Source of the DNA: SVEL01 sp017381055
GTDB taxonomy: Bacteria; Bacillota; Clostridia; Lachnospirales; Lachnospiraceae
NCBI GenBank assembly: GCA_036307185.1
Contig: JAXJYC010000015.1
Location: 1-49,427 of the forward strand
Direction of reading: 5' to 3'
DNA: 49,427 nt
The translations under genes and the position numbers were made by a program. Shown one piece after another: positions 33,604 through 41,172 of this stretch. The number at the start of each line of letters is the position of its first letter. The first letter of the stretch is position 1. The notes under the pieces are model-generated. The model saw nothing but the letters and a program-made list of their open reading frames with translations, did no database searches and was not told the origin of the DNA.

Positions 33604-35135
33604 TAATCTAGTAAATCCATTTTCCTAAGCAAATACTTTAATACATTCTCTTCATCAATAACTATTTTCGCTTGACAGGCCATACCGTTTAGCAATGTTG
33701 CGCTCTCTCCATCTTTATTCTTTAATGTTTTATTATCACAAGAAACTCCAACTACATAATATGCTGCTCCCGTAGTATTATCAACTGTTATATCCTTAGG
33801 AATACTTGTAATTTTACCCATAAAGTAGCCATATTCACTAGACGGATAAGCCGCAATTTCAAACTTAACTGTTTGTCCTTCTTTGAGCTTTGCAATATCT
33901 GAATTTGCTACATAAACCTGTGCTGAAAATGTTTCCTGTGCTTCAGGATAAATTGCTCCAAGGTTTGTTCCCTCTTGCACATATGCGCCATCCTTTACAT
34001 CCTGCTGAAAATAAAAATATCCACTCTCAATAGCCTTTATACTACAGCTATTATCTTGAATATCATACTTATTTAAGTAATTTTCATATTCATCTTTTTT
34101 TGACTGATATGTGAGTATTTCCGATAAAACAGCATTTTTTTCATTTAGAACATATGCTTGTGTAGAATTTTCACTATCCCCACCTATCAAGGCTTTCAAT
34201 TGACTTTTTGTAGTAGATAGATTTGATTTCAATGAAAAAATAGTATCTTTTAAACCATCAATCTGTTGCTCAACATTTGCAACTTGTTGCAATTCCAAAT
34301 TTATTAAAGCTTGTTCTTTTTCTAATTTTAATGACTCTATCTTTGTAGTAGTTTCACTAATTTCAGTTGTAAAATCTTCTTTATTTATCTGCTTGTTATA
34401 TTCCTCCAACAGTTTCTCAAACTCTAAAATACTTTTATCATACTGACTCTCTGTTAAATTATAATTGGAAATATAACTATCAACTAAGCTTTTATAATAG
34501 CTATCATCATTCGAAAAAGTGTTGTTTCGCGATGCTATACAATTATTTACTTGATTTAACTTTTCTATTTTTCCTTCATATTGCAAGATGCTTTCTTCTA
34601 AAATAACTATATTTTCCTCACAAGAAGCAATCTCTGGCTTATTCTCGGTGCTTACATTCTTATTTATATCAAACAATTCCTTTCTATTAGAAATTTCTTT
34701 ATAATAGACATTATCAGAAAAAGCATCAAGTGCCTTACTATCTCCATCAAGATAATTTACATAAGCATGCAATATTTTTAGCCGTGCATTCACATTATTG
34801 TACTCACTTTGATAATACTTAATTGTTTCTCCTAAAGAAATAACCTCTAATGTGTATAACACATCACCCTCGTTAACAAACTGACCATCCTTTACATTAA
34901 CTTCAACAATTTTTCCAGTTATACTGCTACTTACATCATATATTTCATTATCACTTTTAATCATTCCACTACTTTTTACAACAATATCTATTTTTGAAAA
35001 CGCCATCCACATTATGGCAATACCAAACATAGCTACTAAAAAATAAATAAAATATATAATAAATGGATTAGGACGAGATTCATACACTTCCGTGCTATCA
35101 GACATTTCTTTCATATCCATAATAATAGGCTTCAT
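33603..35135 (-). CDS. HlyD-type bacteriocin export adaptor
   Basis: The 510-residue protein has a single N-terminal transmembrane helix (about 27-46), a biotinyl-lipoyl-like half (VNVKDGQFVNEGDVLYTLE), a very long coiled coil (about 95-370) and a C-terminal beta barrel (YVANSDIAKLKEGQTVKFEI). This is the structure of LcnD/MesE-type accessory proteins that work with C39-ABC exporters. Its start overlaps the exporter stop by one base, so the two are coupled. It would link the transporter to the cell exterior. Confidence 0.85.
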   Translation of the reverse strand: MKPIIMDMKEMSDSTEVYESRPNPFIIYFIYFLVAMFGIAIMWMAFSKIDIVVKSSGMIKSDNEIYDVSSSITGKIVEVNVKDGQFVNEGDVLYTLEVISLGETIKYYQSEYNNVNARLKILHAYVNYLDGDSKALDAFSDNVYYKEISNRKELFDINKNVSTENKPEIASCEENIVILEESILQYEGKIEKLNQVNNCIASRNNTFSNDDSYYKSLVDSYISNYNLTESQYDKSILEFEKLLEEYNKQINKEDFTTEISETTTKIESLKLEKEQALINLELQQVANVEQQIDGLKDTIFSLKSNLSTTKSQLKALIGGDSENSTQAYVLNEKNAVLSEILTYQSKKDEYENYLNKYDIQDNSCSIKAIESGYFYFQQDVKDGAYVQEGTNLGAIYPEAQETFSAQVYVANSDIAKLKEGQTVKFEIAAYPSSEYGYFMGKITSIPKDITVDNTTGAAYYVVGVSCDNKTLKNKDGESATLLNGMACQAKIVIDEENVLKYLLRKMDLLD

Positions 35136-37351
35136 TACATCTCTCCCCCATTCTTTATCTCAATATTTTCTAAAGACTGCTGTTTTACAAGCTGTGCATA
35201 TTTTCCACCCATAGCAGTTAATTCTCTATGTGTTCCTCTTTCTATAATTTTTCCCTTCTCCATAACAAAGATAACATCACAATTCTTTATTGTGCTAAGT
35301 CTATGGGCAATAAATATAGTTGTCATATCCTTCGAAAACTCATTTATAGTTCTATCAAGAGCTCTCTCTGTAATAGAATCAAGATTACTTGTCGCTTCAT
35401 CAAGTATCAAAATATCTGGTTTTTTCAACATCGCTCTAGCTATAGCAAGTCTCTGTCTTTGACCACCAGAAAGATTAGTTCCATTTTCCTCTAATAAAGT
35501 CTCATATCTAAGTGGTAATTCATTAATAAAGTCATGAGCCTGAGCCATTTTTGAAGCATCTATTATATCATCAAGAGTGGCATCGTCCATTCCCAATGTA
35601 AGATTCTCAAATATAGTACCGCTAAATAAAAATGTTTCCTGCGGAATGTATGCAATCTTTTCCCTTAAACACTCTAGCTGTATATCCCTTATATTATTTC
35701 CATTAATAATAATCTCGCCTTTTTCTGAGGCATAAAGATTTAATAATAATTTTGACAAAGTTGTCTTTCCAGAACCACTTTCTCCTACAAACGCAACCTT
35801 TTGTCCTTTCTTAATAGTTATATTAATATCTTCAAGAACAAGTCTTCTAGTTCCATATCTGAAATCAAGATTTTTAATCTCTATATCACCAGCCAAGCTT
35901 GAAGGTGACATTTTCTTATATTCTAATTCGCTTTTCTCCGCTTCTAAGTCTAATATCTCTCCTAATCGATCTGCTGCAACTACTGCCGTCTGCATTTCAG
36001 GCTGAAGATTTATAAGATTTTTAACAGGGTCCAAAAAGTAAGCTAACAATGAGTTAAAGACAATAAGAGCACCTATAGTCATCTCACCATTAATAACACT
36101 TACTCCACCTACCCAAAGGATTACAATTCCGCCAACCAACTCAACAAAGACCTTTAAAGACCCCTGCAAATTACTTACCCAAGCCAAATTAAATACACTC
36201 TTTAAAAGTTTTACAAATTTAATTTCTGTTTCTCGATTGGCTTTTCTCTCAGCATTATAAGCCTTTATTGTCTGTATACCATTTAAAGACTCCACCATAT
36301 ACGATGTAAGCCCAGCATTATCTTCCATCTGCTTGCGATTAAGCCTCTCATACCATTTATTAAAGCTTATTACGATCACTATATACAACACCACAATAAT
36401 TAGAGTAATACCAAACATTTTGCTATTCTGCATATACAAAATAATTGCGCCTGCTAATGCCATAAAGGTATCTATCATAATAGTAAGAGTCGCACCAGAA
36501 ATTGCATCTCTTACCTTTCCCGCATCATTAAATCTCGAAATAATCTCTCCAACTTTTCTTGTTCCAAAGAAATTCATAGGCAACTCTAACACATGACGAT
36601 AATATCCAAGAAGTAGCGCTATATCTAATTTCTGACTTAAATACAGCAATAAATGCGAACGAAAAGCATTTAAAAGAACTTTAAACACATTAAGTAGTAT
36701 TACGCCTATAGATAAAGTCATCAACGTTTTTCGCAAGCCATTTGGCAACACATTATCAAGTAATTCTTTAAAATAAAAAGCACCCAATATACCTAATATA
36801 GTGTATATTAACGATGCTACAAATATATGTAATAACAATTTTTTCTGAGGTATAAGCAGATGAAAAAAGCGACTAAACAGACCCTTTGTCTCATCACCCT
36901 TTTTAAAAGTCTCATTTTTCACTAATAAAACTAGTACTCCACTCCACTGATATTTAGGTGGCTTTCCATCCTCATGAACCTCACCAAAAAATTCTTCTGG
37001 CGTAAGCTTTACAATTCCAACAGCCGGATCTGCTATGATTACTAGTTTTTTTGTTATTTTATGTATAACCACATAATGTAATAAACTACCGTCCACTATA
37101 ACGTGGGCAATACAAGGCAACGGAAATTCAGAGAAGAATGCTTCCTTATTTCCCTTAACACCCTTTGCACTAAACCCTAAGGCTTCAGCAGCTTTTATCA
37201 CACCATATGCATTTGTTCCCTGTTTATCTGTCCCTGCAACCTCACGAATTTTAGTAATTCCAATTTTGTATCCATTTTGTTTACAAATAGTTGCAAGACA
37301 TGCCGCACCACAGTCAGTGATGTCATGTTGTTTTATACAATAATACTTCAT
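35135..37351 (-). CDS. Bacteriocin ABC exporter with C39 peptidase
   Basis: The 738-residue protein cuts double-glycine leaders and exports the peptides. The N-terminal C39 peptidase (about 1-130) has the catalytic Cys14 in QHDITDCGAACLATI, His in LLHYVVIH and Asp in IADPAVG. Six membrane helices cover about 165-430. The ATPase (about 490-738) has GESGSGKTT, LSGGQRQRLA and ILILDEATSNLD, with IAHRLST at the end. Two GG-leader precursors are encoded upstream at 38189-38449 and 40117-40395. GAGGGAA precedes the ATG. Confidence 0.95.
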   Translation of the reverse strand: MKYYCIKQHDITDCGAACLATICKQNGYKIGITKIREVAGTDKQGTNAYGVIKAAEALGFSAKGVKGNKEAFFSEFPLPCIAHVIVDGSLLHYVVIHKITKKLVIIADPAVGIVKLTPEEFFGEVHEDGKPPKYQWSGVLVLLVKNETFKKGDETKGLFSRFFHLLIPQKKLLLHIFVASLIYTILGILGAFYFKELLDNVLPNGLRKTLMTLSIGVILLNVFKVLLNAFRSHLLLYLSQKLDIALLLGYYRHVLELPMNFFGTRKVGEIISRFNDAGKVRDAISGATLTIMIDTFMALAGAIILYMQNSKMFGITLIIVVLYIVIVISFNKWYERLNRKQMEDNAGLTSYMVESLNGIQTIKAYNAERKANRETEIKFVKLLKSVFNLAWVSNLQGSLKVFVELVGGIVILWVGGVSVINGEMTIGALIVFNSLLAYFLDPVKNLINLQPEMQTAVVAADRLGEILDLEAEKSELEYKKMSPSSLAGDIEIKNLDFRYGTRRLVLEDINITIKKGQKVAFVGESGSGKTTLSKLLLNLYASEKGEIIINGNNIRDIQLECLREKIAYIPQETFLFSGTIFENLTLGMDDATLDDIIDASKMAQAHDFINELPLRYETLLEENGTNLSGGQRQRLAIARAMLKKPDILILDEATSNLDSITERALDRTINEFSKDMTTIFIAHRLSTIKNCDVIFVMEKGKIIERGTHRELTAMGGKYAQLVKQQSLENIEIKNGGEM

Positions 37352-37546
37352 TTACATTCCCTCTAATAGATACAATTAAATCAATACACAAACATATTGA
37401 AATACATTAAAATACATACACCCCAATTGATATACTACATACAGCTATAGTCAGCTTCTAGCAACATTCAAAAATCATAAGAATTCCATATCCTACAGAA
37501 ACAAGCTTTCTACGTTTGCTACTCATTTCTTTGCCTATTACACATA

Positions 37547-37711
37547 TCAATCTTCCTCTTGCTTTAAAAATACCATTTTACAATTTCTACAAATAATAGC
37601 TTTTACCCCACTCTTTTTTTTGCCTATTTTTATTTTAATTCCATACAACTTCCCTTCAACTTTAACATCCCCTTCATCAAATTCTTCTTTACCACATGAT
37701 ATACACTTCAT
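37547..37711 (-). CDS. 54-residue zinc-ribbon-like protein
   Basis: A short frame starting MKCISCGKEEFDEGDVKVEG contains CxxC at the N-terminus and a second CxxC (ICRNCKMVF) near the end, the layout of a small zinc ribbon. An AAAGAG site precedes the ATG. It sits between the bacteriocin/immunity genes and the exporter and may have its own promoter at 37754. A regulatory or maturation role in the locus is possible but unproven. Confidence 0.65.
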   Translation of the reverse strand: MKCISCGKEEFDEGDVKVEGKLYGIKIKIGKKKSGVKAIICRNCKMVFLKQEED

Positions 37712-37753
37712 AATCAACTCTTTCTCTCAACATATCAATAATTTGAGCTATTA

Positions 37754-37782
37754 TTGATATAAAAATATTACACCTATGGCAA
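37754..37782 (-). promoter_or_regulatory. Possible promoter of the zinc-ribbon gene and exporter operon
   Basis: TTGCCA (37777-37782) and TATCAA (37754-37759) lie 17 bases apart on the minus strand. The -10 overlaps a perfect 10-bp inverted repeat, TATCAATAAT/ATTATTGATA. Upstream, TTTGTGTG/CACACAAA forms another hairpin (about 37875-37908) with no T-run. Confidence 0.45.
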
Positions 37783-37943
37783 CATTTTTTGTTACATTTG
37801 CTCCCAAAAGCCTATTAATTAACTATGACAACGCCCATACAATTGAGGCATATATAGTAGCATCAAGGTGCACTATTTGTGTGCTCAGTAAATCTACTAA
37901 ACACACAAACAGCCACTATACTTACTACTATAACATTTATGTA

Positions 37944-38147
37944 CTATTTATCTTCTCTGAAATAATACCTAATAAATTTAGCCCCAAGTACTAGCGCATT
38001 GAAAAATAAAACAATAACTAAAAACGTTAACATTACCCTTACAACTAAATTGCCAGCAAATGGAATAAAAAATAACGATAAACCTAAAAGTACAAATAAT
38101 ATTTTGTTTCTTTTAATATCTTTTTCATTTAAAACCTTCATAAGCAT
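37944..38147 (-). CDS. 67-residue membrane protein, candidate bacteriocin immunity protein
   Basis: The start at 38147 follows AAGGAGGTGCGAT. The product has a basic N-terminus (MLMKVLNEKDIKRNK), two transmembrane helices (about 16-33 and 37-55) and a basic end (IRYYFREDK). It starts 41 bases after the stop of a GG-leader precursor. Small basic membrane proteins in this position are often immunity proteins. A longer overlapping frame upstream is out of phase with the precursor and is not credible. Confidence 0.65.
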   Translation of the reverse strand: MLMKVLNEKDIKRNKILFVLLGLSLFFIPFAGNLVVRVMLTFLVIVLFFNALVLGAKFIRYYFREDK

Positions 38148-38188
38148 ATCGCACCTCCTTAGAATTTTATCATTTACGACAAAAATCT

Positions 38189-38449
38189 TTAGTATGCTGC
38201 ACCTGCAGCAAATCCTGCTGTAAATCCTGCTGATGCTCCGCCAATTGCTCCTGCAGTAGTTCCTGAAATAGTTCCAATAAATGGAAGAGTAACTGTTCCT
38301 ACTGCCGCGCCAGCCGCACCGCCTCCAAAAAATCCGCCTACACCACCAGCAACTCCCAATACCCATGCAAGTATCTTTCCGCCAGCTTCAAGCTCCATCA
38401 TTTCATATTCTGTCATCTCACAGAATCCATTGTTTAAAACCATTTCCAT
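38189..38449 (-). CDS. Double-glycine bacteriocin precursor A
   Basis: The 86-residue precursor has a 24-residue leader (MEMVLNNGF... ending MELEAGG) and a 62-residue mature part that is small, neutral and rich in Gly/Ala, with repeated GxxxG-type spacing (GGVGGFFGGG, GAIGGASAGF). This is the pattern of class II pore-forming bacteriocins. The leader matches that of precursor B at MEMVL-NGF-E. AAGGAG precedes the ATG. Upstream is the 38483-38622 structured leader. The C39 exporter at 35135-37351 should cut after GG. Confidence 0.85.
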   Translation of the reverse strand: MEMVLNNGFCEMTEYEMMELEAGGKILAWVLGVAGGVGGFFGGGAAGAAVGTVTLPFIGTISGTTAGAIGGASAGFTAGFAAGAAY

Positions 38450-38482
38450 CGTTTTAATATCTCCTTTTCTTAATTAATTTTA

Positions 38483-38622
38483 TTTACACCTATTAAAAAA
38501 AGTGATATACTTAACCATGGTACTTTTTAATAAGTGCTTTGCTTTCGGACTCTGATGGTTTTCGCGAATCATATCAGAGTCCTCTTTTTATATAAAGCAG
38601 CTTTTTAAGCCACATTATACCA
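38483..38622 (-). promoter_or_regulatory. Conserved structured leader, copy A
   Basis: About 140 bases resemble 40427-40570. On the minus strand: hairpin 1 is GGACTCTGAT/ATCAGAGTCC; hairpin 2 is CACTTATTAAAA with TTTTAATAGGTG around the loop ACCATGGTTAAGTATAT. The loop is identical in both copies while the stems differ but still pair. A possible -10 (TATAAT) occurs at its 5' end. The loop holds an ATG reading MVKYI in both copies. Confidence 0.7.
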
Positions 38623-38623
38623 A

Positions 38624-39082
38624 TTATAAAATATTAGGATTTATTCCTACATACACATCTATTTCTGCATTATTTATATCTAATGGATCAATTTTCTTTG
38701 TTACATTATATCCTACTGTTATAGGTTGCAATTTATTATCAATTATGTATTTATTCAATTCATTACAAGCTTCTTGCAATCCATCGGGATTTCCTTTATA
38801 AGACATCATAACAGCATTAATTATCTTTATCTTTTCCTTATAAACATACTCTCCAACACTATTTATTTTTTTATCAATAGGGCATATAAGCTCCATATCC
38901 AACTTTGTACTATCCACTGCAAAAGTTGCCATAATGGGATGTCCTATAAGTTTTGCATTTACATCTGATATTTTTGTTTCCATATCTCTACCAACTTGCT
39001 CAACTTCACTTTGTGTTAACTTTCCTCTAAATGATAACACATTATCTAGTTCCAAAGTTTGTCCCATCTTAATTTCAATCAT
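38624..39082 (-). CDS. Protein of unknown function in the bacteriocin locus
   Basis: The 152-residue soluble protein has alternating strands and one helix and ends with AEIDVYVGINPNIL. That ending and the two-repeat feel recall the GyrI-like/AraC effector-binding fold, but I am not certain. A very good promoter lies upstream (39277-39305). It is followed by precursor A, with the structured leader between, so it is probably co-transcribed with it. Confidence 0.55.
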   Translation of the reverse strand: MIEIKMGQTLELDNVLSFRGKLTQSEVEQVGRDMETKISDVNAKLIGHPIMATFAVDSTKLDMELICPIDKKINSVGEYVYKEKIKIINAVMMSYKGNPDGLQEACNELNKYIIDNKLQPITVGYNVTKKIDPLDINNAEIDVYVGINPNIL

Positions 39083-39276
39083 CTTTTATACCTCCCTAAT
39101 TCCTTTCCCTTACAATAAAAAAGTCACAACAAAAAGCTTTCAGCTAATCATTGCAACCGAACTATCATAATAATTTACCTTACACTCCCAATAAATTATC
39201 TTAGACTCCTAGTTTTGCGTCCTTATATTTCTACAAGTTTGCCCCAAATTATCCTTTTAACTACCCTATGTGGCAA

Positions 39277-39305
39277 ATTATACCCCCCCACTTTCAAATT
39301 GTCAA
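39277..39305 (-). promoter_or_regulatory. Consensus promoter with a G7 tract in the spacer
   Basis: TTGACA (39300-39305) and TATAAT (39277-39282) are exactly 17 bases apart on the minus strand. The spacer includes seven consecutive G residues next to the -10. Confidence 0.85.
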
Positions 39306-39361
39306 TACTTTTTTCCTCACCAACTCAATTTAACAGTTTATTACGTACATTTCTATTGTTA

Positions 39362-40021
39362 TTATTCTCTTTTAAATCTATGTTTTGTGCTTGGATGATC
39401 CGAAATAATAATCCCTTTACCACTATTCATTACTTCAATACGTCCAACCGCTGATTCAAGTACTTTTCTATCCGCTCCGCATTTCTCCGCATATCTATCA
39501 GCTTTATATTCAATATATCTTTTTAAAAACTCTGTAATCAAAAACAAGATAATTCCTATTAACAGATAACTTTCACCTTCCCCTTTATATATTGCCTCGT
39601 GCAACCCTGTAGAATTGCAAAACAATGCAACAAGACTTATATACAAAATCCATTCTTTACTAAATGTATGTATATGACCAACTTCATGATAACAAACCGC
39701 CTTTAATTGTTCTTTGCTTAGCTTTTTATATATTTCCTCTTCGATTACTATATTATTTTTCTTTCCTTTAAATATTAACGCATTATGACTTTTCATATAT
39801 TCAAACGGAACAACATATACGTTTACACCCTCTACCACCATATCTATTCTATACTTTTGAATTCTTTTTTCCCAAACATATGATGATATTTTCTCATTCA
39901 AAACTATATACAATAATAACACCATTCTAAAAAACCAATTACTTATATACGGTATATTACAAAAACCTGATAACAAAACACAAAATGCTACTATAGGTAA
40001 CACCATTCTACTTGTTTTCAT
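39362..40021 (-). CDS. M48-type membrane metalloprotease
   Basis: The 219-residue protein has two N-terminal hydrophobic helices, a zinc motif HEVGH (about 113) and the downstream metal ligand in EYKADRYAEK, followed by HPSTKHRFKR, as in M48/HtpX-like proteases. Two further helices lie between. It follows precursor B by 95 bases on the same strand and could act in peptide maturation, immunity or turnover. A 12-bp hairpin GTTACTGTAAAC/GTTTACAGTAAC (40065-40093) stands in the gap. Confidence 0.75.
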   Translation of the reverse strand: MKTSRMVLPIVAFCVLLSGFCNIPYISNWFFRMVLLLYIVLNEKISSYVWEKRIQKYRIDMVVEGVNVYVVPFEYMKSHNALIFKGKKNNIVIEEEIYKKLSKEQLKAVCYHEVGHIHTFSKEWILYISLVALFCNSTGLHEAIYKGEGESYLLIGIILFLITEFLKRYIEYKADRYAEKCGADRKVLESAVGRIEVMNSGKGIIISDHPSTKHRFKRE

Positions 40022-40116
40022 TATATATCACTCCATTATATTCACAAAAATTTACTATATTTTAGTTACTGTAAACATATAGTTTACAGTAACCCAAATA
40101 CTAAATCCTATGTTTA

Positions 40117-40395
40117 TTATCTTTTAGCTGCAGCTACTGTTGCTGCCCCTGTTGCCGCTGCTCCAATTGCTGCAATTCCTAACACAGCCCATCCCGCAGG
40201 ACCACACGCTGCCAATGATGCTACTCCCATTGAAGCAATGGCTGTTCCACTACCACTCACAATTCCGCACACACCAACAGTTGTTGCAATTCCACCTCCA
40301 AAGGCTAAAACTGCATCATACCATTTTCCTCCGTCAATTTGTTCCATTTCATCAGTACAAAGCTCTCCAAATCCATTACATAAAACCATTTCCAT
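40117..40395 (-). CDS. Double-glycine bacteriocin precursor B
   Basis: The 92-residue precursor has a 23-residue leader (MEMVLCNGFGELCTDEMEQI followed by DGG) and a mature part of 69 residues beginning KWYDAVLAFGGG. The mature part is rich in Gly/Ala/Val, contains GxxxG-like spacing and ends in AAAKR, typical of class II bacteriocins. Its leader is related to that of precursor A, so the two may form a two-peptide bacteriocin. AAGGAGA precedes the ATG. Transcription probably starts at the promoter at 40594-40621 and runs through the structured leader. Confidence 0.85.
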   Translation of the reverse strand: MEMVLCNGFGELCTDEMEQIDGGKWYDAVLAFGGGIATTVGVCGIVSGSGTAIASMGVASLAACGPAGWAVLGIAAIGAAATGAATVAAAKR

Positions 40396-40426
40396 ATTAT
40401 CGGCATCTCCTTTTTATATGTTCTTG

Positions 40427-40570
40427 TTTACACTTAATAAAAAGCTATATACTTAACCATGGTACTCTTTTCAAGTGCTTTGCTTTTTGACTCGAATTAG
40501 TTTGCGCAAATTGCATATGAGTCCTCTTTTATATAAAGCAGTCTCTTTTTTAGAAACCACAATATACCAT
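40427..40570 (-). promoter_or_regulatory. Conserved structured leader, copy B
   Basis: Same order as copy A: a GGACTC...GAGTC hairpin, the word GCAAAGCACTT, then hairpin 2 (CACTTGAAAAG with CTTTTTATTAAGTG) with the identical loop ACCATGGTTAAGTATAT. It lies between the promoter at 40594 and the start of precursor B, so it is transcribed as a 5' leader. Confidence 0.7.
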
Positions 40571-40593
40571 AACTGTCTCTTCTTATGGGGCTA

Positions 40594-40621
40594 ATTATAC
40601 GCTTGGACTTTTAATTGTCAA
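40594..40621 (-). promoter_or_regulatory. Promoter of precursor B
   Basis: TTGACA (40616-40621) and TATAAT (40594-40599) are 16 bases apart on the minus strand. It shares GTATTGACAATT with the promoter at 39277-39305. Confidence 0.8.
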
Positions 40622-40736
40622 TACACTTTCATCATTTCAATTCAATTTTTACTCACTTTTAACATGTTTGTTATTATTTGTAAATTTTTTAGACAAATAA
40701 CGTGTTTAATGTATTTTTTTTAACATAAATAAATAC

Positions 40737-40765
40737 AAAAAAAAAAGCGTTGATTTCTCAACACT
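40737..40765 (-). terminator. Terminator of the tRNA-Tyr/tRNA-Leu transcript
   Basis: On the minus strand AGTGTTGA/TCAACGCT with loop GAAA is followed by a run of nine or ten T residues. Confidence 0.9.
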
Positions 40766-40781
40766 TCTTTTCTTCTGACAA

Positions 40782-40867
40782 TGCCGGCGACCGGAATCGA
40801 ACCGGTACGGGAGATTAGTCCCGCAGGATTTTAAGTCCTGTGCGTCTGCCAGTTCCGCCACGCCGGC
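40782..40867 (-). tRNA. tRNA-Leu (TAA)
   Basis: An 86-base type II tRNA: acceptor GCCGGCG/CGCCGGC, anticodon loop CTTAAAA with TAA, a long variable arm (CGGGACTAATCTCCCG) and T-loop GGTTCGATTCC. CCA is not encoded. Confidence 0.95.
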
Positions 40868-40871
40868 ATAA

Positions 40872-40953
40872 TGGGCAGTGGTGGATTCGAACCACCGAAG
40901 CAAGTTGCAGCAGATTTACAGTCTGTCCCCTTTGGCCACTCGGGAAACTACCC
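40872..40953 (-). tRNA. tRNA-Tyr (GTA)
   Basis: An 82-base type II tRNA: acceptor GGGTAGT/ACTGCCC, anticodon loop CTGTAAA with GTA, a long variable arm and T-loop GGTTCGAATCC. It is only four bases upstream of tRNA-Leu, so both come from one transcript. Confidence 0.95.
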
Positions 40954-40984
40954 ATAATAAATATGAAAGCGTTCAGATGCGGAT

Positions 40985-41060
40985 ATAATTGTTTTTCTTG
41001 AGCTTGCTCTAAGAAAAATAATTATGTTCGCAGATGAACATTTGCGAAGCAAATGATAGC
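40985..41060. repeat. Two hairpins upstream of the tRNA pair
   Basis: An imperfect 15-bp stem, AATTGTTTTTCTT with AAGAAAAATAATT around CTTG (about 40988-41023), and CATTTGC/GCAAATG inside TTCGC/GCGAA (about 41029-41064). The gap 40954-41172 holds no protein gene. Confidence 0.5.
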
Positions 41061-41172
41061 GAAAAATTGTAGATTTTGAGCTACCTGCTTTATTTCCTAG
41101 TAAATAATAGCATAGGTTTCTAAATTACGCAAGCTATTATTTACTAGTTTTATTAGTTTTATTATTTTTATA

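Noticed and set aside
37944..38366. A 140-residue version of the candidate immunity protein
   Set aside because: The extra N-terminal part overlaps bacteriocin precursor A in another frame and is full of Cys/Trp/Arg. The ribosome site AAGGAGG supports the start at 38147.
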